64,000 bases of DNA from Marinomonas colpomeniae (GCF_014803385.1 NZ_JACYFC010000007.1:23152-87151), one strand, 5' to 3'; counted from the stretch's first letter, positions 25,853 to 36,482 are shown. The notes: generated by a model not told the origin, from the letters alone. Made by a program: numbers and translations.

Positions 25853-26662
25853 ATGGTTGAAGACAGTACTTTACGATTAAGTATTTTTATAGGCGTTTTA
25901 GTCTTAATGATGGTGCTAGAAGCTTTATTTCCTCAGCGCGAACGCCAGCAGAAACGCCAAGACCGCTGGTCGACTAATTTATTATTGGTGGTAATAAATG
26001 CTTTTTCTTTAAAACTCTTGGGACCAATAACTGCGCTTGTCGCGGCTGACTATGCTTTAGAACATAGTTGGGGATTATTAACTTATTTACCAATAAATGT
26101 CCCGCTTTATATACAAATTATACTTGGCGTTGTATTACTGGATTTCGCAGTTTACGCGCAGCATATTGCTTCACATAAAATTCCGTTTTTCTGGCGATTC
26201 CATAAAGTTCATCATGTAGACAGAGATATAGATGTCACAACAGGTATTCGCTTTCATCCATTAGAGTCCATAATGTCGATGATCTATAAATGTATCATTA
26301 TTTTATTACTAGGACCTGCTACGGCTGCAGTTGTAGTCTTTGAGATTGTACTAAACGCATCAGCAATGTTTAATCATGCAAATTTTCGCCTGCCTAAAAA
26401 AATAGATTCGATACTGAGATTGGTGATTGTTACACCCGACGTTCATCGAATCCATCACTCTATTATTCCAAAAGAAACCGACAGTAACTATGGTTTCTTT
26501 CTTTCTATATGGGATCGTTTATGCAGAACTTATATTGCACAACCAAAAGAAAACCATCAAGGAATGACGATTGGCTTAAGAAATTACCAAACGGCTCAAC
26601 CGTCATTTTTAATCTGGTGTTTAACCTTGCCGTTTAAGAAGAAATTAAAAAAAACTGAGTGA
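25853..26662 (+). CDS. Fatty acid hydroxylase / sterol desaturase family protein
   Basis: A 269-residue integral membrane di-iron enzyme. The histidine clusters that bind iron are visible: HIASH, then WRFHKVHHVD, FNHANF and VHRIHHS, spread over residues about 102-205. Four or so hydrophobic helices precede and separate them. The substrate, a lipid or carotenoid, cannot be told. It follows the Lrp-type gene by 81 bases on the same strand, with no clear functional tie. Confidence 0.88.
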   Translation: MVEDSTLRLSIFIGVLVLMMVLEALFPQRERQQKRQDRWSTNLLLVVINAFSLKLLGPITALVAADYALEHSWGLLTYLPINVPLYIQIILGVVLLDFAVYAQHIASHKIPFFWRFHKVHHVDRDIDVTTGIRFHPLESIMSMIYKCIIILLLGPATAAVVVFEIVLNASAMFNHANFRLPKKIDSILRLVIVTPDVHRIHHSIIPKETDSNYGFFLSIWDRLCRTYIAQPKENHQGMTIGLRNYQTAQPSFLIWCLTLPFKKKLKKTE

Positions 26663-26682
26663 CGATGTCAATTTAAGAAAGT

Positions 26683-27480
26683 TTAATTTTTCGGAAAGAC
26701 TTTTATTTTAAAGCCAAAGATAACCAACCCAGCTCCGATGATAACCATAGGTAAAGACAGGATCTGACCTTGAGTCACCCAGTTAAAAGCAAGGTAGCCG
26801 ATCTGTGCATCAGGTTGTCGAACAAACTCAACTAAGATTCTAAAGATGCCATAACAAAGTAAAAACAGGCCAGAAACGCAATAGCGCGGTTTAGATTTTT
26901 TCGAGAAGAACCATAATATGCCAAATAACACGACGCCTTCTAGTGCAAATTGATACAACTGAGAAGGATGGCGAGCAAGTTGTTCAGGGTCATTAGGAAA
27001 TACCATAGCCCAAGATACGTCAGTTGGTTTACCCCACAATTCACTTCCTATGAAATTACCTAAACGGCCAGCACCTAAACCAATAGGAATAAAAGGCGCG
27101 AGGAAATCAGTCACATCAACAAGGTGTTTGTTGTAGCGGCGAGAAAAGAAGAACATGGCTGCGATAACACCTAATAACCCACCATGGAAAGACATACCTC
27201 CTTCCCAGATACGCACAATTGTTAACGGATCATCAACGAATGCTGGAAATTGATAAAACAAAATATAGCCAATACGCCCACCAAATATAACTCCCATCGC
27301 ACCATAGAAAATAGCATCACTCACCATTTCCGATGTCCAAAGCCCATTTGAATGCTTCGCTCGATACATACCTAATAAATAAGCACTGGCAAAACCTATC
27401 AGATACATAATACCGTACCAATGCACGGAAATTGGCCCTATAGATACGGCAATAGGATCAATTGCTGGATATGAAATCAT
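26683..27480 (-). CDS. lgt: Prolipoprotein diacylglyceryl transferase
   Basis: Lgt attaches diacylglycerol from phosphatidylglycerol to the lipobox cysteine of prolipoproteins in the inner membrane. The 265-residue protein has about seven membrane segments, the signature GRLGNFIGSELWG (near 138-150; most members have N where this has the first G after I), HPSQLYQF with the conserved glutamine-tyrosine pair, and MSFHGGLLG. It lies 27 bases downstream of ptsP on the same strand, an arrangement common in gammaproteobacteria. Confidence 0.95.
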   Translation of the reverse strand: MISYPAIDPIAVSIGPISVHWYGIMYLIGFASAYLLGMYRAKHSNGLWTSEMVSDAIFYGAMGVIFGGRIGYILFYQFPAFVDDPLTIVRIWEGGMSFHGGLLGVIAAMFFFSRRYNKHLVDVTDFLAPFIPIGLGAGRLGNFIGSELWGKPTDVSWAMVFPNDPEQLARHPSQLYQFALEGVVLFGILWFFSKKSKPRYCVSGLFLLCYGIFRILVEFVRQPDAQIGYLAFNWVTQGQILSLPMVIIGAGLVIFGFKIKVFPKN

Positions 27481-27507
27481 AATTGAAAAGTAAACCTCGA
27501 ATAGGAG

Positions 27508-29793
27508 TTAATTAACGTTTGTTTTGGCAGGTCGAATCAAGCGTTCGATATTTGCGTGGCGCATAAGCCGAGTCATTGTTTGTGTGACCGCTTCTGCATG
27601 AGGTAGTTTCATGACTTCATCAAGCATATGCTTTGCTTGTGTCATTGAGATGTTTCGAATAACCGCTTTTACTTTGGGCAAACTGGTTGAGCTCATAGAC
27701 AATACATCGTATCCCATTGCCATTAACAAAATAGCGCCCATTGGATCACCCGCCATTTCGCCACAAACACTGAGGCCGACACCTTCGTCTTTTACCTGAT
27801 CAACAATACTTAATAACGCTCGTAAAACAGCAGGGTGGAAACAGTTGTATAAATCAGCAACACGAGGGTTATTTCGATCTACTGCAAGTAAATATTGAGT
27901 GAGATCATTACTACCAACCGATAAAAAATCGACTAACGAAGCCAGTTCTTTGGCCTGATATACAGCCGCTGGTACTTCTATCATCACACCAACTCTAGGC
28001 ATTTTAACGTTATACCCTTCTTCTTTTACTTCTGCATAACCTCGACGAATGAGCGCTAAGGCCTCTTCTACTTCAGCTACGTTTGAGATCATCGGTAACA
28101 TGATTTTTAAATTGTGAAGATCAGCACTGGCTTTGATCATGGCTCGAATTTGCGCCATGAAGATTTCTAAATGATCGAGAGTGACTCGAATACCGCGCCA
28201 GCCCAAAAAAGGGTTCGCTTCATTAATAGGGAAATAAGGCAGAGATTTATCACCACCAATATCAAGAGTACGCACAGTAACAGGTGCTGGTGCAAAACCC
28301 TCTAACTGCAGGCGATAGATCTTGACTTGTTCTGCTTCCGTTGGGAAACGATCTCGTACCATGAAAGGCACTTCAGTACGATAAAGACCAATACCTTCAG
28401 CACCACGATCCAAGGAACGTGCAATGTCGGCTGATAATCCAGTATTTACGTATAGGGACAAACGATGAGCGTCCAACGTTTCACATGGCAGATCTTTAAG
28501 CGCTTCATACTCTTCTTCAAGAAGACGCTCTTCATCAACAATTTGCTGATAATTTTCAGTTAACGCTTCAGAAGGGTGTGAAAAGATTTTTCCTGAATAG
28601 CCATCGACAATCAGGTTTACTTTGTCTAATTGCGCGTACGGTAAATCTAACGCGCCCATGACAGTCGGTATACCCATTGCCCGCGCCAGAATAGCGACAT
28701 GGGAGTTGCCTGAGCCCATAACGGAAACAAGGCCTTTAATTTTATCAATTGGGATTTCTCCCAACATAGACGCAGTTAGTTCTTCACCTACTATGATCGA
28801 AGGTTCACTAAACCGCTCTACTAAATTAGGCGCTTTTTCTTGAAGATGCGACAAGATACGACGACCTAGATCACGAAGATCAGAGGCGCGCTCACGTAAA
28901 TAAGGGTCATCCATACGATCAAATTGAGCGATATGAGCCTTAATAACTTGTCGTAATGCACCTTGGGCCCAATTACCTGCTTTAATTTTTTTAACAACTT
29001 CACCAGCAATGGAGTTGTCATCCAAAATTTTAAGATAAACATCAAACAAAGCTTTTTCATCATCAGATAGATGTTTACTAATGCGATTACTTGCTTTACG
29101 AATATCTTGTCTTACCGCATCTAATGCTTGGTAAAAGTCTTCAATTTCTTGATCAAAATCGGTAGTGGTACGATCAGGAATAACATCTAAGTCTGCAGGA
29201 GGAAATACAACAACACCACGACCAATAGCGACACCAGAGCTACCAGGTACACCTTTATAGCGAAAATCAGACCCAACAGGATCAGCATTAGGGCTTAAAC
29301 TAGCAATAGCCCCTGTGGCTTCTGCGTGAGCAATAACACCAGCAAGCTGTGCAGATAAGGTAATAAGAAAAGCTTCTTCCCCTTCATCAAAACGGCGTTT
29401 GTCTTCATGCTGGACAACAAGCACACCCAAAACTTGACGATGATGAATGATAGGAACACCAAGAAAAGAACGATAACGTTCTTCCCCTGTACCACTTAAA
29501 TAATGAAACGAAGGGTGAATATGAGCATCTTCAAGGTTAACAGGTTCAGCTCTTCGACCAACTAAACTCACTAAGCCTTCATCTGATTTTAAGCTCACAC
29601 TGCCAGCCATTTCAGCATTCAAACCGCGTGTTGCCATCAATATATATTCTGAAGTATTGCTGTCTACTAAGTAAATTGAACACACTTCTGCACGCATAGA
29701 CCGTCGAACACGACGGACAATAATATCCAGTGCAGCAGGTAACGACTCTGCAGCCGTCACCTCTTGTGTAATACGTCTTAGCAAACTTAGCAT
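27508..29793 (-). CDS. ptsP: PEP-protein phosphotransferase of the nitrogen PTS (EI-Ntr)
   Basis: PtsP takes phosphate from phosphoenolpyruvate and passes it to NPr, in a regulatory chain sensing nitrogen and carbon. The 761-residue protein has an N-terminal GAF domain (about 15-160, TRGLNAEMAGSVSL and GVPIIHHRQVLGVLVVQ), then enzyme I: the phosphohistidine region MGSGNSHVAILARAMGIP near 360, GIGLYRTEVPFM, and the PEP-binding part GGDKSLPYFP through EVPAAVYQA. It lies downstream of rppH by 37 bases, the usual rppH-ptsP pair. Confidence 0.96.
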   Translation of the reverse strand: MLSLLRRITQEVTAAESLPAALDIIVRRVRRSMRAEVCSIYLVDSNTSEYILMATRGLNAEMAGSVSLKSDEGLVSLVGRRAEPVNLEDAHIHPSFHYLSGTGEERYRSFLGVPIIHHRQVLGVLVVQHEDKRRFDEGEEAFLITLSAQLAGVIAHAEATGAIASLSPNADPVGSDFRYKGVPGSSGVAIGRGVVVFPPADLDVIPDRTTTDFDQEIEDFYQALDAVRQDIRKASNRISKHLSDDEKALFDVYLKILDDNSIAGEVVKKIKAGNWAQGALRQVIKAHIAQFDRMDDPYLRERASDLRDLGRRILSHLQEKAPNLVERFSEPSIIVGEELTASMLGEIPIDKIKGLVSVMGSGNSHVAILARAMGIPTVMGALDLPYAQLDKVNLIVDGYSGKIFSHPSEALTENYQQIVDEERLLEEEYEALKDLPCETLDAHRLSLYVNTGLSADIARSLDRGAEGIGLYRTEVPFMVRDRFPTEAEQVKIYRLQLEGFAPAPVTVRTLDIGGDKSLPYFPINEANPFLGWRGIRVTLDHLEIFMAQIRAMIKASADLHNLKIMLPMISNVAEVEEALALIRRGYAEVKEEGYNVKMPRVGVMIEVPAAVYQAKELASLVDFLSVGSNDLTQYLLAVDRNNPRVADLYNCFHPAVLRALLSIVDQVKDEGVGLSVCGEMAGDPMGAILLMAMGYDVLSMSSTSLPKVKAVIRNISMTQAKHMLDEVMKLPHAEAVTQTMTRLMRHANIERLIRPAKTNVN

Positions 29794-29830
29794 AGATCTC
29801 CTATCGTTCTATTCGATATAACCAACACAA

Positions 29831-30334
29831 TCAATCCGTTGATTTCACCATTTTTTCTAATCGTTTATGAGCGTTAGGTATGAGCTCTTTTAACGCTCTA
29901 CGATAAACGTCTTTTTTAAACGCGACAACTTGCCCAAGTGGGTACCAATAACTCACCCAACGCCAACCATCAAATTCAGGACATTCAGTTCCATCTACGC
30001 ACACAGAAGCATCAGGACAACGAATAGACAAAAGAAACCACTTTTGCTTTTGTCCAATACACAAAGGCTTACTATTGTGTCTTAACATGCGCTTAGGAAG
30101 ACGATAACGCAGCCAACCGCGAGTTTTTCCGATAATTTCAACCTGATCTGGATCTAGTCCTACTTCTTCTTTAAGTTCTCGAAATAGTGCGTCTTCAGGT
30201 GTTTCGTCGGGTTTGATACCACCTTGGGGGAATTGCCATGCGTTTTGTCCTACACGTCTCGCCCAAAGAAGTTGGCCACGCTCGTTCATCAATATGATGC
30301 CCACATTCGGTCTGTATCCGTCTGCATCAATCAC
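29831..30334 (-). CDS. rppH: RNA pyrophosphohydrolase
   Basis: RppH removes pyrophosphate from the 5' end of mRNA, which starts decay by RNase E. The 167-residue Nudix protein begins [17 protein letters not shown] and has the complete Nudix box from GGIKPDET to REL..EEVGL at about residues 38-60. The start is GTG, supported by AGGTAATGACTC before it and by the family-typical first residues. It is followed by ptsP. Confidence 0.95.
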   Translation of the reverse strand: MIDADGYRPNVGIILMNERGQLLWARRVGQNAWQFPQGGIKPDETPEDALFRELKEEVGLDPDQVEIIGKTRGWLRYRLPKRMLRHNSKPLCIGQKQKWFLLSIRCPDASVCVDGTECPEFDGWRWVSYWYPLGQVVAFKKDVYRRALKELIPNAHKRLEKMVKSTD

Positions 30335-30469
30335 GAGTCATTACCTTTTAATATAAGAATAAATTAACCTCATTGTTCCATAATTCCCTCATCCACACAA
30401 TTAAGAGTGATGTTATTTGTTATCGTCAACGCTATAATTCAGGCACTTTAGGGCAATTGGGGACAAACA

Positions 30470-31126
30470 GTGACACTCGCAATATTTGATCTAGACGGCA
30501 CATTGTTAAGCGGTGACAGTGATTATTCTTGGGGACAATTTTTAGTCGAAAAAGGCTTAGTCGATACTCAGGTTTATCAACAAGCCAACGATAAGTTTTT
30601 TGTACAGTATCAGTCTGGCACCTTAGACATTCATGAATATTTGGCTTTCAGCTTAGCGCCTTTAACTAAGTTCTCCAGTGAACAACTCACCGAGCTTCAT
30701 GCCACTTTCATGAAGGAAAAAGTACAACCGATGATGCTCGAAAAAGCCGCTGCATTACTAAAACACCATAAAGATCAGGGGCATTTTTTACTCATGATCA
30801 CAGCGACAAATCAGTTCGTAACCCAACCAATTAGCGACATTATGGGAATGGATCACATTATCGCTCCTATTCCTGAAGTCATAAATGGTCATTACACGGG
30901 GAAGATTGTCGGCGTTCCTAGTTTTCAAGAAGGTAAAGTAACTAGACTAAATGATTGGCTTGCTGAAACAGGCCATTCCATGGAAGGTAGCTACTTCTAT
31001 AGTGACTCTCGTAATGACTTACCACTATTAGATCTAGTCACTCATCCTGTCGCTGTAGACGCAGATGTAACACTCACCAAGATTGCTGAAGAGCGTAGTT
31101 GGCCACACATTTCTTTACGTGACTAA
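30470..31126 (+). CDS. HAD-IB family phosphatase
   Basis: A 218-residue hydrolase of the haloacid dehalogenase superfamily, subclass IB, as SerB-like phosphatases. Motif I is FDLDGTLLSGD (nucleophile D7), motif II is the ITATN stretch near 106, and motif IV is YSDSRNDLPLL near 177-187. The start is GTG with TTGGGGACAAAC before it. Relatives act on small phosphate esters, but I cannot name the substrate. It ends in a strong shared terminator facing rlmI. Confidence 0.9.
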   Translation: MTLAIFDLDGTLLSGDSDYSWGQFLVEKGLVDTQVYQQANDKFFVQYQSGTLDIHEYLAFSLAPLTKFSSEQLTELHATFMKEKVQPMMLEKAAALLKHHKDQGHFLLMITATNQFVTQPISDIMGMDHIIAPIPEVINGHYTGKIVGVPSFQEGKVTRLNDWLAETGHSMEGSYFYSDSRNDLPLLDLVTHPVAVDADVTLTKIAEERSWPHISLRD

Positions 31127-31157
31127 AATAACTTATTCTTTAGATGCTGATAGTAAA

Positions 31158-31196
31158 AAAAAAGCGTAACTAGAAATCATCTAGTTACGCTTTTTT
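31158..31196. terminator. Bidirectional terminator, perfect 16-base stem
   Basis: AAAAAAGCGTAACTAG (31158-31173), a seven-base loop, and the exact complement ending in TTTTTT (31181-31196). It lies between the convergent HAD gene and rlmI. Confidence 0.92.
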
Positions 31197-31238
31197 AACA
31201 ATAAGGCTTTTTATGACATTTTTAAATATGCCGTTTTT

Positions 31239-32435
31239 TTATAAGCCCATATTGTTATGAATACGATAAAACAAAGCTTTTAGATATTCTGTTTCTTCAA
31301 TGCCTGAATGAACAGGGTGATCTGGCGCTTGTGTACCGCGATAAATCAATTGAGAAAAACGTTCTAGCTGACGACTATTACTACGAATAATATCCTGTAA
31401 CCGAGCCGTTTCTAGATGCATAGAACAAGACCCTGTCACTAGCACACCACCTTTAGCCACTAATCTCATCGCTAACTGATTAGCTCGATGATAAGCACCT
31501 TCACCCGCTTTAATGTCTTTTCGACGAGCAATAAAAGCAGGCGGATCCATAATAACTACATCAAAGCGCTCTTTGTCTTCAATCAAAGAAGACATTGCTT
31601 CAAATGCATCACCATGCATTAAGTTGGCGTCACCTTCGTATTGGTTTAGCTTTAAATTGGCGTCTACATGACCTAATGCACTCTCAGAGGAGTCAATAAA
31701 AGTCACATCCGTTGCACCGGCAGAAGCCGCTTGTACACCCCAGCCACCAACATAAGAGAAAACATCTAAAACTCGCTTGCCATCACAAAAAGTTTGCATG
31801 GTTTTGCGGTTTTCGCGATGGTCATAAAACCAACCTGTTTTTTGTCCATCCCAAACTGGAGCTTGGAACAGAACATCGTTTTCTTGTAAGAACACTAATT
31901 CAGGTACAGTACCAAAAGCTTCTTCAACATAGGTTTCTAAACCTTCAATTTGACGCATTTTACCGTCGTTCTTCATTAGAATCGCGGTAGGTTTGATCAC
32001 ATCTTGCAAGGCTTCAATAATTTCGTTTTTTACACGTTCCATTCCAGCTGTTGATATTTGCACTACTAAAATATCTGCAAAACGATCAACAACCAAACCA
32101 GACAATCCATCAGAGTCGCCAAAAACCAAGCGATAATAAGGCGCAGGGTAGGTTAATTCACGTAACGATAAGGCGATTTTAAGACGGTGGACAAGAAGAG
32201 ACTTATTTAAAAAAGTGTCTGTGCTGCGACTTACAAGACGACCACAAATTAATGTGTTCGGATTAATGGTCGCAATACCAAGCGGCTTACCCTGTGCTGT
32301 TTCGACAACAACCTGATCCCCTGGTGTAAATTGCTTTAATGGCGTCTCTGAAGTATTTACTTCATTGCTATAAATCCATTGATGCCCAGCTCTAAGTCGG
32401 CGATCAGCCTGACCTTTTAGTCGAATAACACTCAC
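31239..32435 (-). CDS. rlmI: 23S rRNA (cytosine(1962)-C5)-methyltransferase
   Basis: A 398-residue SAM-dependent methyltransferase. An N-terminal PUA RNA-binding domain (residues 1-75: RLKGQADRRLRAGHQWIYSNEV) is followed by the Rossmann domain with VLDVFSYVGGWGVQAA near 223-238, DSSESAL and the catalytic-region motif MDPPAFIARRKD, then SCSMHL. The architecture and length are those of RlmI (YccW). The start is GTG, with AGGTG upstream at suitable spacing. Confidence 0.9.
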   Translation of the reverse strand: MSVIRLKGQADRRLRAGHQWIYSNEVNTSETPLKQFTPGDQVVVETAQGKPLGIATINPNTLICGRLVSRSTDTFLNKSLLVHRLKIALSLRELTYPAPYYRLVFGDSDGLSGLVVDRFADILVVQISTAGMERVKNEIIEALQDVIKPTAILMKNDGKMRQIEGLETYVEEAFGTVPELVFLQENDVLFQAPVWDGQKTGWFYDHRENRKTMQTFCDGKRVLDVFSYVGGWGVQAASAGATDVTFIDSSESALGHVDANLKLNQYEGDANLMHGDAFEAMSSLIEDKERFDVVIMDPPAFIARRKDIKAGEGAYHRANQLAMRLVAKGGVLVTGSCSMHLETARLQDIIRSNSRQLERFSQLIYRGTQAPDHPVHSGIEETEYLKALFYRIHNNMGL

Positions 32436-32505
32436 AGTTTTTCACCTAGTACATTTAAAAACGCTATTATAAAGACTCTAAATTCAATTGCTATGAAAAA
32501 GGCTC

Positions 32506-33579
32506 TTAGCGAGGAAACATCACCAAATGATCAAGGTGAACGCTTAAACCAATTTCTTGGCCAACTAGGTGATTATGATGAGAAGAGGCAAAACAATAGA
32601 CAATTTTTTCAGATGATAATTTCACTCTATATAAGAAATGTGAACCTCTAAATAGCTTACTGACAATCACTCCCACAAACTCACTATCATCATCATGTAA
32701 AATATCATCAGGACGAATCAATAAATCCACTTCAGTATTGTCAGCAAAACCATGATCTAAATCTCCACGAATAGTCCCTAAATCGGAATGAACACAATCA
32801 GGGCCACACACAGTTGCTGACAAGAAATCACCATGCCCAATAAAGCCCGCTACAAAGTGCGTCTCAGGTTCATGGTAAATTTGATACGGCGAACCTGTTT
32901 GATGAATAACGCCAGCATCCATAACAGACACCTGATCCGCCATAGCAAAGGCTTCCATTTGGTCATGTGTCACCAACAATGCACTCATTTTTTCATGTTG
33001 CAATATTTTACGGATATCGGGTACTAGCTCTTCTCTTAATTTTGCATCTAGACCAGAAAAAGGCTCATCCATTAATAACAATCTTGGCTTAGGGGCTATC
33101 GCTCGGGCTAATGCAACTCGCTGTTGCTGCCCACCAGAAAGTGAGTGCGGGTAACGACTCTGAAAACCAGACAAACCAACCAAACTCAATAAATGGTCGA
33201 CACGTTCTTGTGCACTTTCTTTCGTCCAAGTAGATAGGCCAAATGCAATATTTTGTGCGATAGTCAGGTGTGGAAATAACGCAATATCTTGAAAGACCAT
33301 ACCTATATAGCGATGTTCTGGACTCACGGTATGGGAAGTACTAGAGATAACTTCACCATCTACTTTAATATCACCTGACATTAAAGATTCAAAACCAGCG
33401 ATAGCACGTAATAACGTCGATTTACCGCAACCACTTGGGCCAAGTAAACAACCGATCTGCCCTTCTCGTAATTGAAAAGAAGCCTCTTTTACGATGGCGT
33501 TTCCATCATAACCAACCGTCACCTTGGTTAGTGTCATTTCTTTTAATGTTTCATGAGGAGGCAACGGTGTCATATTCAA
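32506..33579 (-). CDS. fbpC: Iron(III) ABC transporter ATP-binding protein
   Basis: The 357-residue ATPase energises the iron(III) importer. Walker A is GPSGCGKST near 49-57, the signature SGGQQQRVALARA, and Walker B LLLMDEPFSGLD; a C-terminal TOBE-like regulatory region (about 245-357) follows, where related FbpC proteins can bind iron. The start lies two bases after the permease stop, so translation is likely coupled. Other ferric-type importers such as those for thiamine have a similar order; the substrate-binding protein supports iron. Confidence 0.88.
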   Translation of the reverse strand: MNMTPLPPHETLKEMTLTKVTVGYDGNAIVKEASFQLREGQIGCLLGPSGCGKSTLLRAIAGFESLMSGDIKVDGEVISSTSHTVSPEHRYIGMVFQDIALFPHLTIAQNIAFGLSTWTKESAQERVDHLLSLVGLSGFQSRYPHSLSGGQQQRVALARAIAPKPRLLLMDEPFSGLDAKLREELVPDIRKILQHEKMSALLVTHDQMEAFAMADQVSVMDAGVIHQTGSPYQIYHEPETHFVAGFIGHGDFLSATVCGPDCVHSDLGTIRGDLDHGFADNTEVDLLIRPDDILHDDDSEFVGVIVSKLFRGSHFLYRVKLSSEKIVYCFASSHHNHLVGQEIGLSVHLDHLVMFPR

Positions 33580-33581
33580 TC

Positions 33582-35261
33582 CTATTCTGCAGATTCGACT
33601 TTCGAGTGTTCAACACGTGAAGAAATAGAACGACTCAACAAAATAACAGGGGCTAACCCCACCAGCACTATCATTAAAGAAGCAGGAGCTGCATCAATCA
33701 ACCTTTCGTCCGCGGCCAATTCATAAGCCCTGACAGCTAAAGTATTAAAATTGAACGGTCGAAGCACTAACGTTGCCGGCAACTCTTTTAATACATCAAC
33801 AAAGACAATCAATAAAGCGGTTAGGACAGACCCTTTAAGTAAAGGAATATGAATACGAGTCAGAACCTTTAAAGGACTCATGCCTAACGAACGCCCAGCC
33901 ATATCCATGCTCGGCTTAATTTTTCCAAGTCCATTTTGGACTGCACCCAAAGACACGGCCATAAAGCGAACAGTATAAGCAAAAAGCAAAGCGACTAAGG
34001 TGCCAGAGAAAATCAGCCCAACTTTTTCACCGCTGTAATATTTAACCAAATCGATAATTCTGTGATCCAGCCAAGCCAAAGGCACAATAGTACCGATCGC
34101 AATAATTGTCCCTGGCAACGCATAACCTAAACCTGCAATACCAACCGAAGCACTGACACTACGATCACGATTAAGGCGAATAGCGTAGCTCAAAACCAAT
34201 GCCAAAATAACCGCAATCATGGCCGCCACTCCAGCAAGGTATAATGAGTTCCAAGCCAACTGAGCAAACCTAGCATCTGGTAACTCAGCTTTAAATGCAG
34301 CCCAATAAGCCAGTACACTCACAGGAATGATAAAACCAAAGAAAATTGGAAATAGACAAAAAGCACAGGTCAGAACACCGCGACTGCCAGTGAGGTTAAT
34401 ACGTCGACTACTGGCTTTTTTTAAGCCAGATGCATGATAACGAATACGATGACGAGAATATCGCTCTAACAGAATCAACACAGTTACAAACAGCAATAAA
34501 ATACCGGCTAGCTGAGAAGCAGCAACTACATCACCAAATCCATAGAAGGTCCGCAGAATACCTGTTGTAAAGGTATTTACGCCAAAATATTGTACTGTGC
34601 CATAATCAGCTAACGTTTCCATTAACACTAAGGTAAGGCCTGTAACAATGGCAGGGCGAGCAAGAGGAAGGGCAAGTTTAAAAAAAGCAGATCGCCCTGA
34701 ATAGCCTAAAGTACGACTCACTTCTAGTGTGTTTTCAGATTGCTCTAAAAAGGCCGCTCGACTCATTAAATATACATAGGGATAAAGCACTAAAGTCAGC
34801 ATCACGATGGCTCCGCCAAGCGAACGAACCTCAAAGAACCAATATTCTCCGTAACTCCAACCAGTGAGATCACGAATAAAAGTTTGTACAGGACCTGCAA
34901 AGTCCAAAATACCAGTGTAGGTGTAAGCAATGATATAGGCAGGCATCGCCATCGGCAGAAGTAATGCCCATGATAATAATTTACGACCAGGAAAATCGCA
35001 CATACTGGTTAGCCAGGCACAAGGAACACCAATGAAAAACGCGCCAATACCAACGCCCAACATAAGTAACAATGAATTTTGAATGTAGTCTGCCAAGACA
35101 GTTTGGTAAAGGTGTCGCCACACATCTCCGTCACCCATCAAAACGTTAACCAGCACAACTAATATAGGTAACGACAAGGTCGCTGCAATAAAAATTGCAG
35201 CGACCTTTAACCAATTGAACTTAGGTTTGTTTGCAGAACTCGAATGAGTTAAATCAACCAT
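33582..35261 (-). CDS. fbpB: Iron(III) ABC transporter permease
   Basis: A 559-residue inner-membrane permease made of two fused six-helix halves, each with the EAA-type loop (GYSGRSAFFKLALPLARPA in the first, GMSPLKVLTRIHIPLLK in the second). This double-size form is the FbpB/SfuB type of ferric iron transporter. It starts 24 bases after the binding-protein gene and ends two bases before the ATPase gene, forming one operon. Confidence 0.9.
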   Translation of the reverse strand: MVDLTHSSSANKPKFNWLKVAAIFIAATLSLPILVVLVNVLMGDGDVWRHLYQTVLADYIQNSLLLMLGVGIGAFFIGVPCAWLTSMCDFPGRKLLSWALLLPMAMPAYIIAYTYTGILDFAGPVQTFIRDLTGWSYGEYWFFEVRSLGGAIVMLTLVLYPYVYLMSRAAFLEQSENTLEVSRTLGYSGRSAFFKLALPLARPAIVTGLTLVLMETLADYGTVQYFGVNTFTTGILRTFYGFGDVVAASQLAGILLLFVTVLILLERYSRHRIRYHASGLKKASSRRINLTGSRGVLTCAFCLFPIFFGFIIPVSVLAYWAAFKAELPDARFAQLAWNSLYLAGVAAMIAVILALVLSYAIRLNRDRSVSASVGIAGLGYALPGTIIAIGTIVPLAWLDHRIIDLVKYYSGEKVGLIFSGTLVALLFAYTVRFMAVSLGAVQNGLGKIKPSMDMAGRSLGMSPLKVLTRIHIPLLKGSVLTALLIVFVDVLKELPATLVLRPFNFNTLAVRAYELAADERLIDAAPASLMIVLVGLAPVILLSRSISSRVEHSKVESAE

Positions 35262-35285
35262 TATTAATACAACTCATTTTAAATA

Positions 35286-36359
35286 CTATTTCCAACCACC
35301 GATATCCATTAATTCAACCGCTTCACGGTTATTAACACCTAACTGGCTTAATGAAATCGTATCTGCTCGGAACTCACCAAATGGCTCTAGCATTTCAGGC
35401 GCGCTTGCACCTTCAACAACTGGGTATTCGTTATTAACGTGGGCATACCATTCTTGTGATGCATGATTTGTTAAAAACTCAATTAACAACTTCGCGTTTT
35501 CAATATTTGTAGCTGATGCCGTAACGCCGGCACCACTAACATTAACGTGTGTTCCACGATCACCTTTCGCTTGGTTAGGCCAAAAAGGTTTCACACTACT
35601 ATATACTTTTCTGTCGTCTGCATTAGCACTTTGACCTAAACGACCAAAGTAATAAGTATTTGCTAACGTCAAATCACATACACCTGCTGAAACGGCTTTA
35701 AGTAAATCGACATCACCACCAAATGGAGGTCGAGCGAGATTAGAAACCACCCCCTTAATCCAAGCCTGTGTTTTTTCACGTCCATCTGCTTCTAACATTG
35801 AAGCGACTAACGATTGGTTATAAATATTTCCTGATGAACGAACACAAATGCGCCCTTTCCATTTTGAATGAGAAAGGTCTTCATAAGTAGAAAGATCAGA
35901 TTCAGACACTTTTTTAGGGTTGTAAAAAATCACACGAGCTCTTTGAGAAAGACCAAACCACTGTCCATCAACATCACGCAAGTTACTTGGAATGTTTGCG
36001 TCTAATACATCACTCTGTATCGATTGTAGAACACCGGCACTTTTAGCACGATGTAGACGACCTGCATCCACCGTAATAAAAATATCTGCAGGGCTCGCGT
36101 CACCTTCTGCACGTAAACGACTTAACAAGGCATCAGCAGAACCTGTGATCAAATTAACAACAACATCATTTTCTTCAGCAAAAGTATCAAGCACAGGGGC
36201 AATCAAAGACTCTTTACGTGCTGAATAAATGTTCAATTCGCCTTTAGCCTGCAAACTTGTAGAAACAAGTAGAGGAAACGCTAACGCAATAAATCCAATA
36301 CCGCCCAACAAAGATTGACCACTTGTCTTGTTAACTACACCACGTAACTTCACTGACAT
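35286..36359 (-). CDS. fbpA: Iron(III) ABC transporter periplasmic binding protein
   Basis: A 357-residue periplasmic protein with an N-terminal signal sequence (hydrophobic stretch at about 17-35, likely cleaved after LQAKG-type residues). The mature start LNIYSARKESLI and the tyrosine pair TYYFGRLGQ near 229-230 match the iron ligands of FutA/FbpA proteins. It is the first gene of the operon; a Fur-like site lies about 125 bases upstream. The family has other names (futA, idiA, sfuA). Confidence 0.88.
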   Translation of the reverse strand: MSVKLRGVVNKTSGQSLLGGIGFIALAFPLLVSTSLQAKGELNIYSARKESLIAPVLDTFAEENDVVVNLITGSADALLSRLRAEGDASPADIFITVDAGRLHRAKSAGVLQSIQSDVLDANIPSNLRDVDGQWFGLSQRARVIFYNPKKVSESDLSTYEDLSHSKWKGRICVRSSGNIYNQSLVASMLEADGREKTQAWIKGVVSNLARPPFGGDVDLLKAVSAGVCDLTLANTYYFGRLGQSANADDRKVYSSVKPFWPNQAKGDRGTHVNVSGAGVTASATNIENAKLLIEFLTNHASQEWYAHVNNEYPVVEGASAPEMLEPFGEFRADTISLSQLGVNNREAVELMDIGGWK

Positions 36360-36482
36360 ACGAACCTCTCACTTACTTGAAAATAATATCGATGCGCTTC
36401 ACGCAAAAAGTATCGAGTTCTAGAAATAGAACCATAAAAATAGAGTCGAGAAATTAACACAACAAGAGATTAAACACTAGCG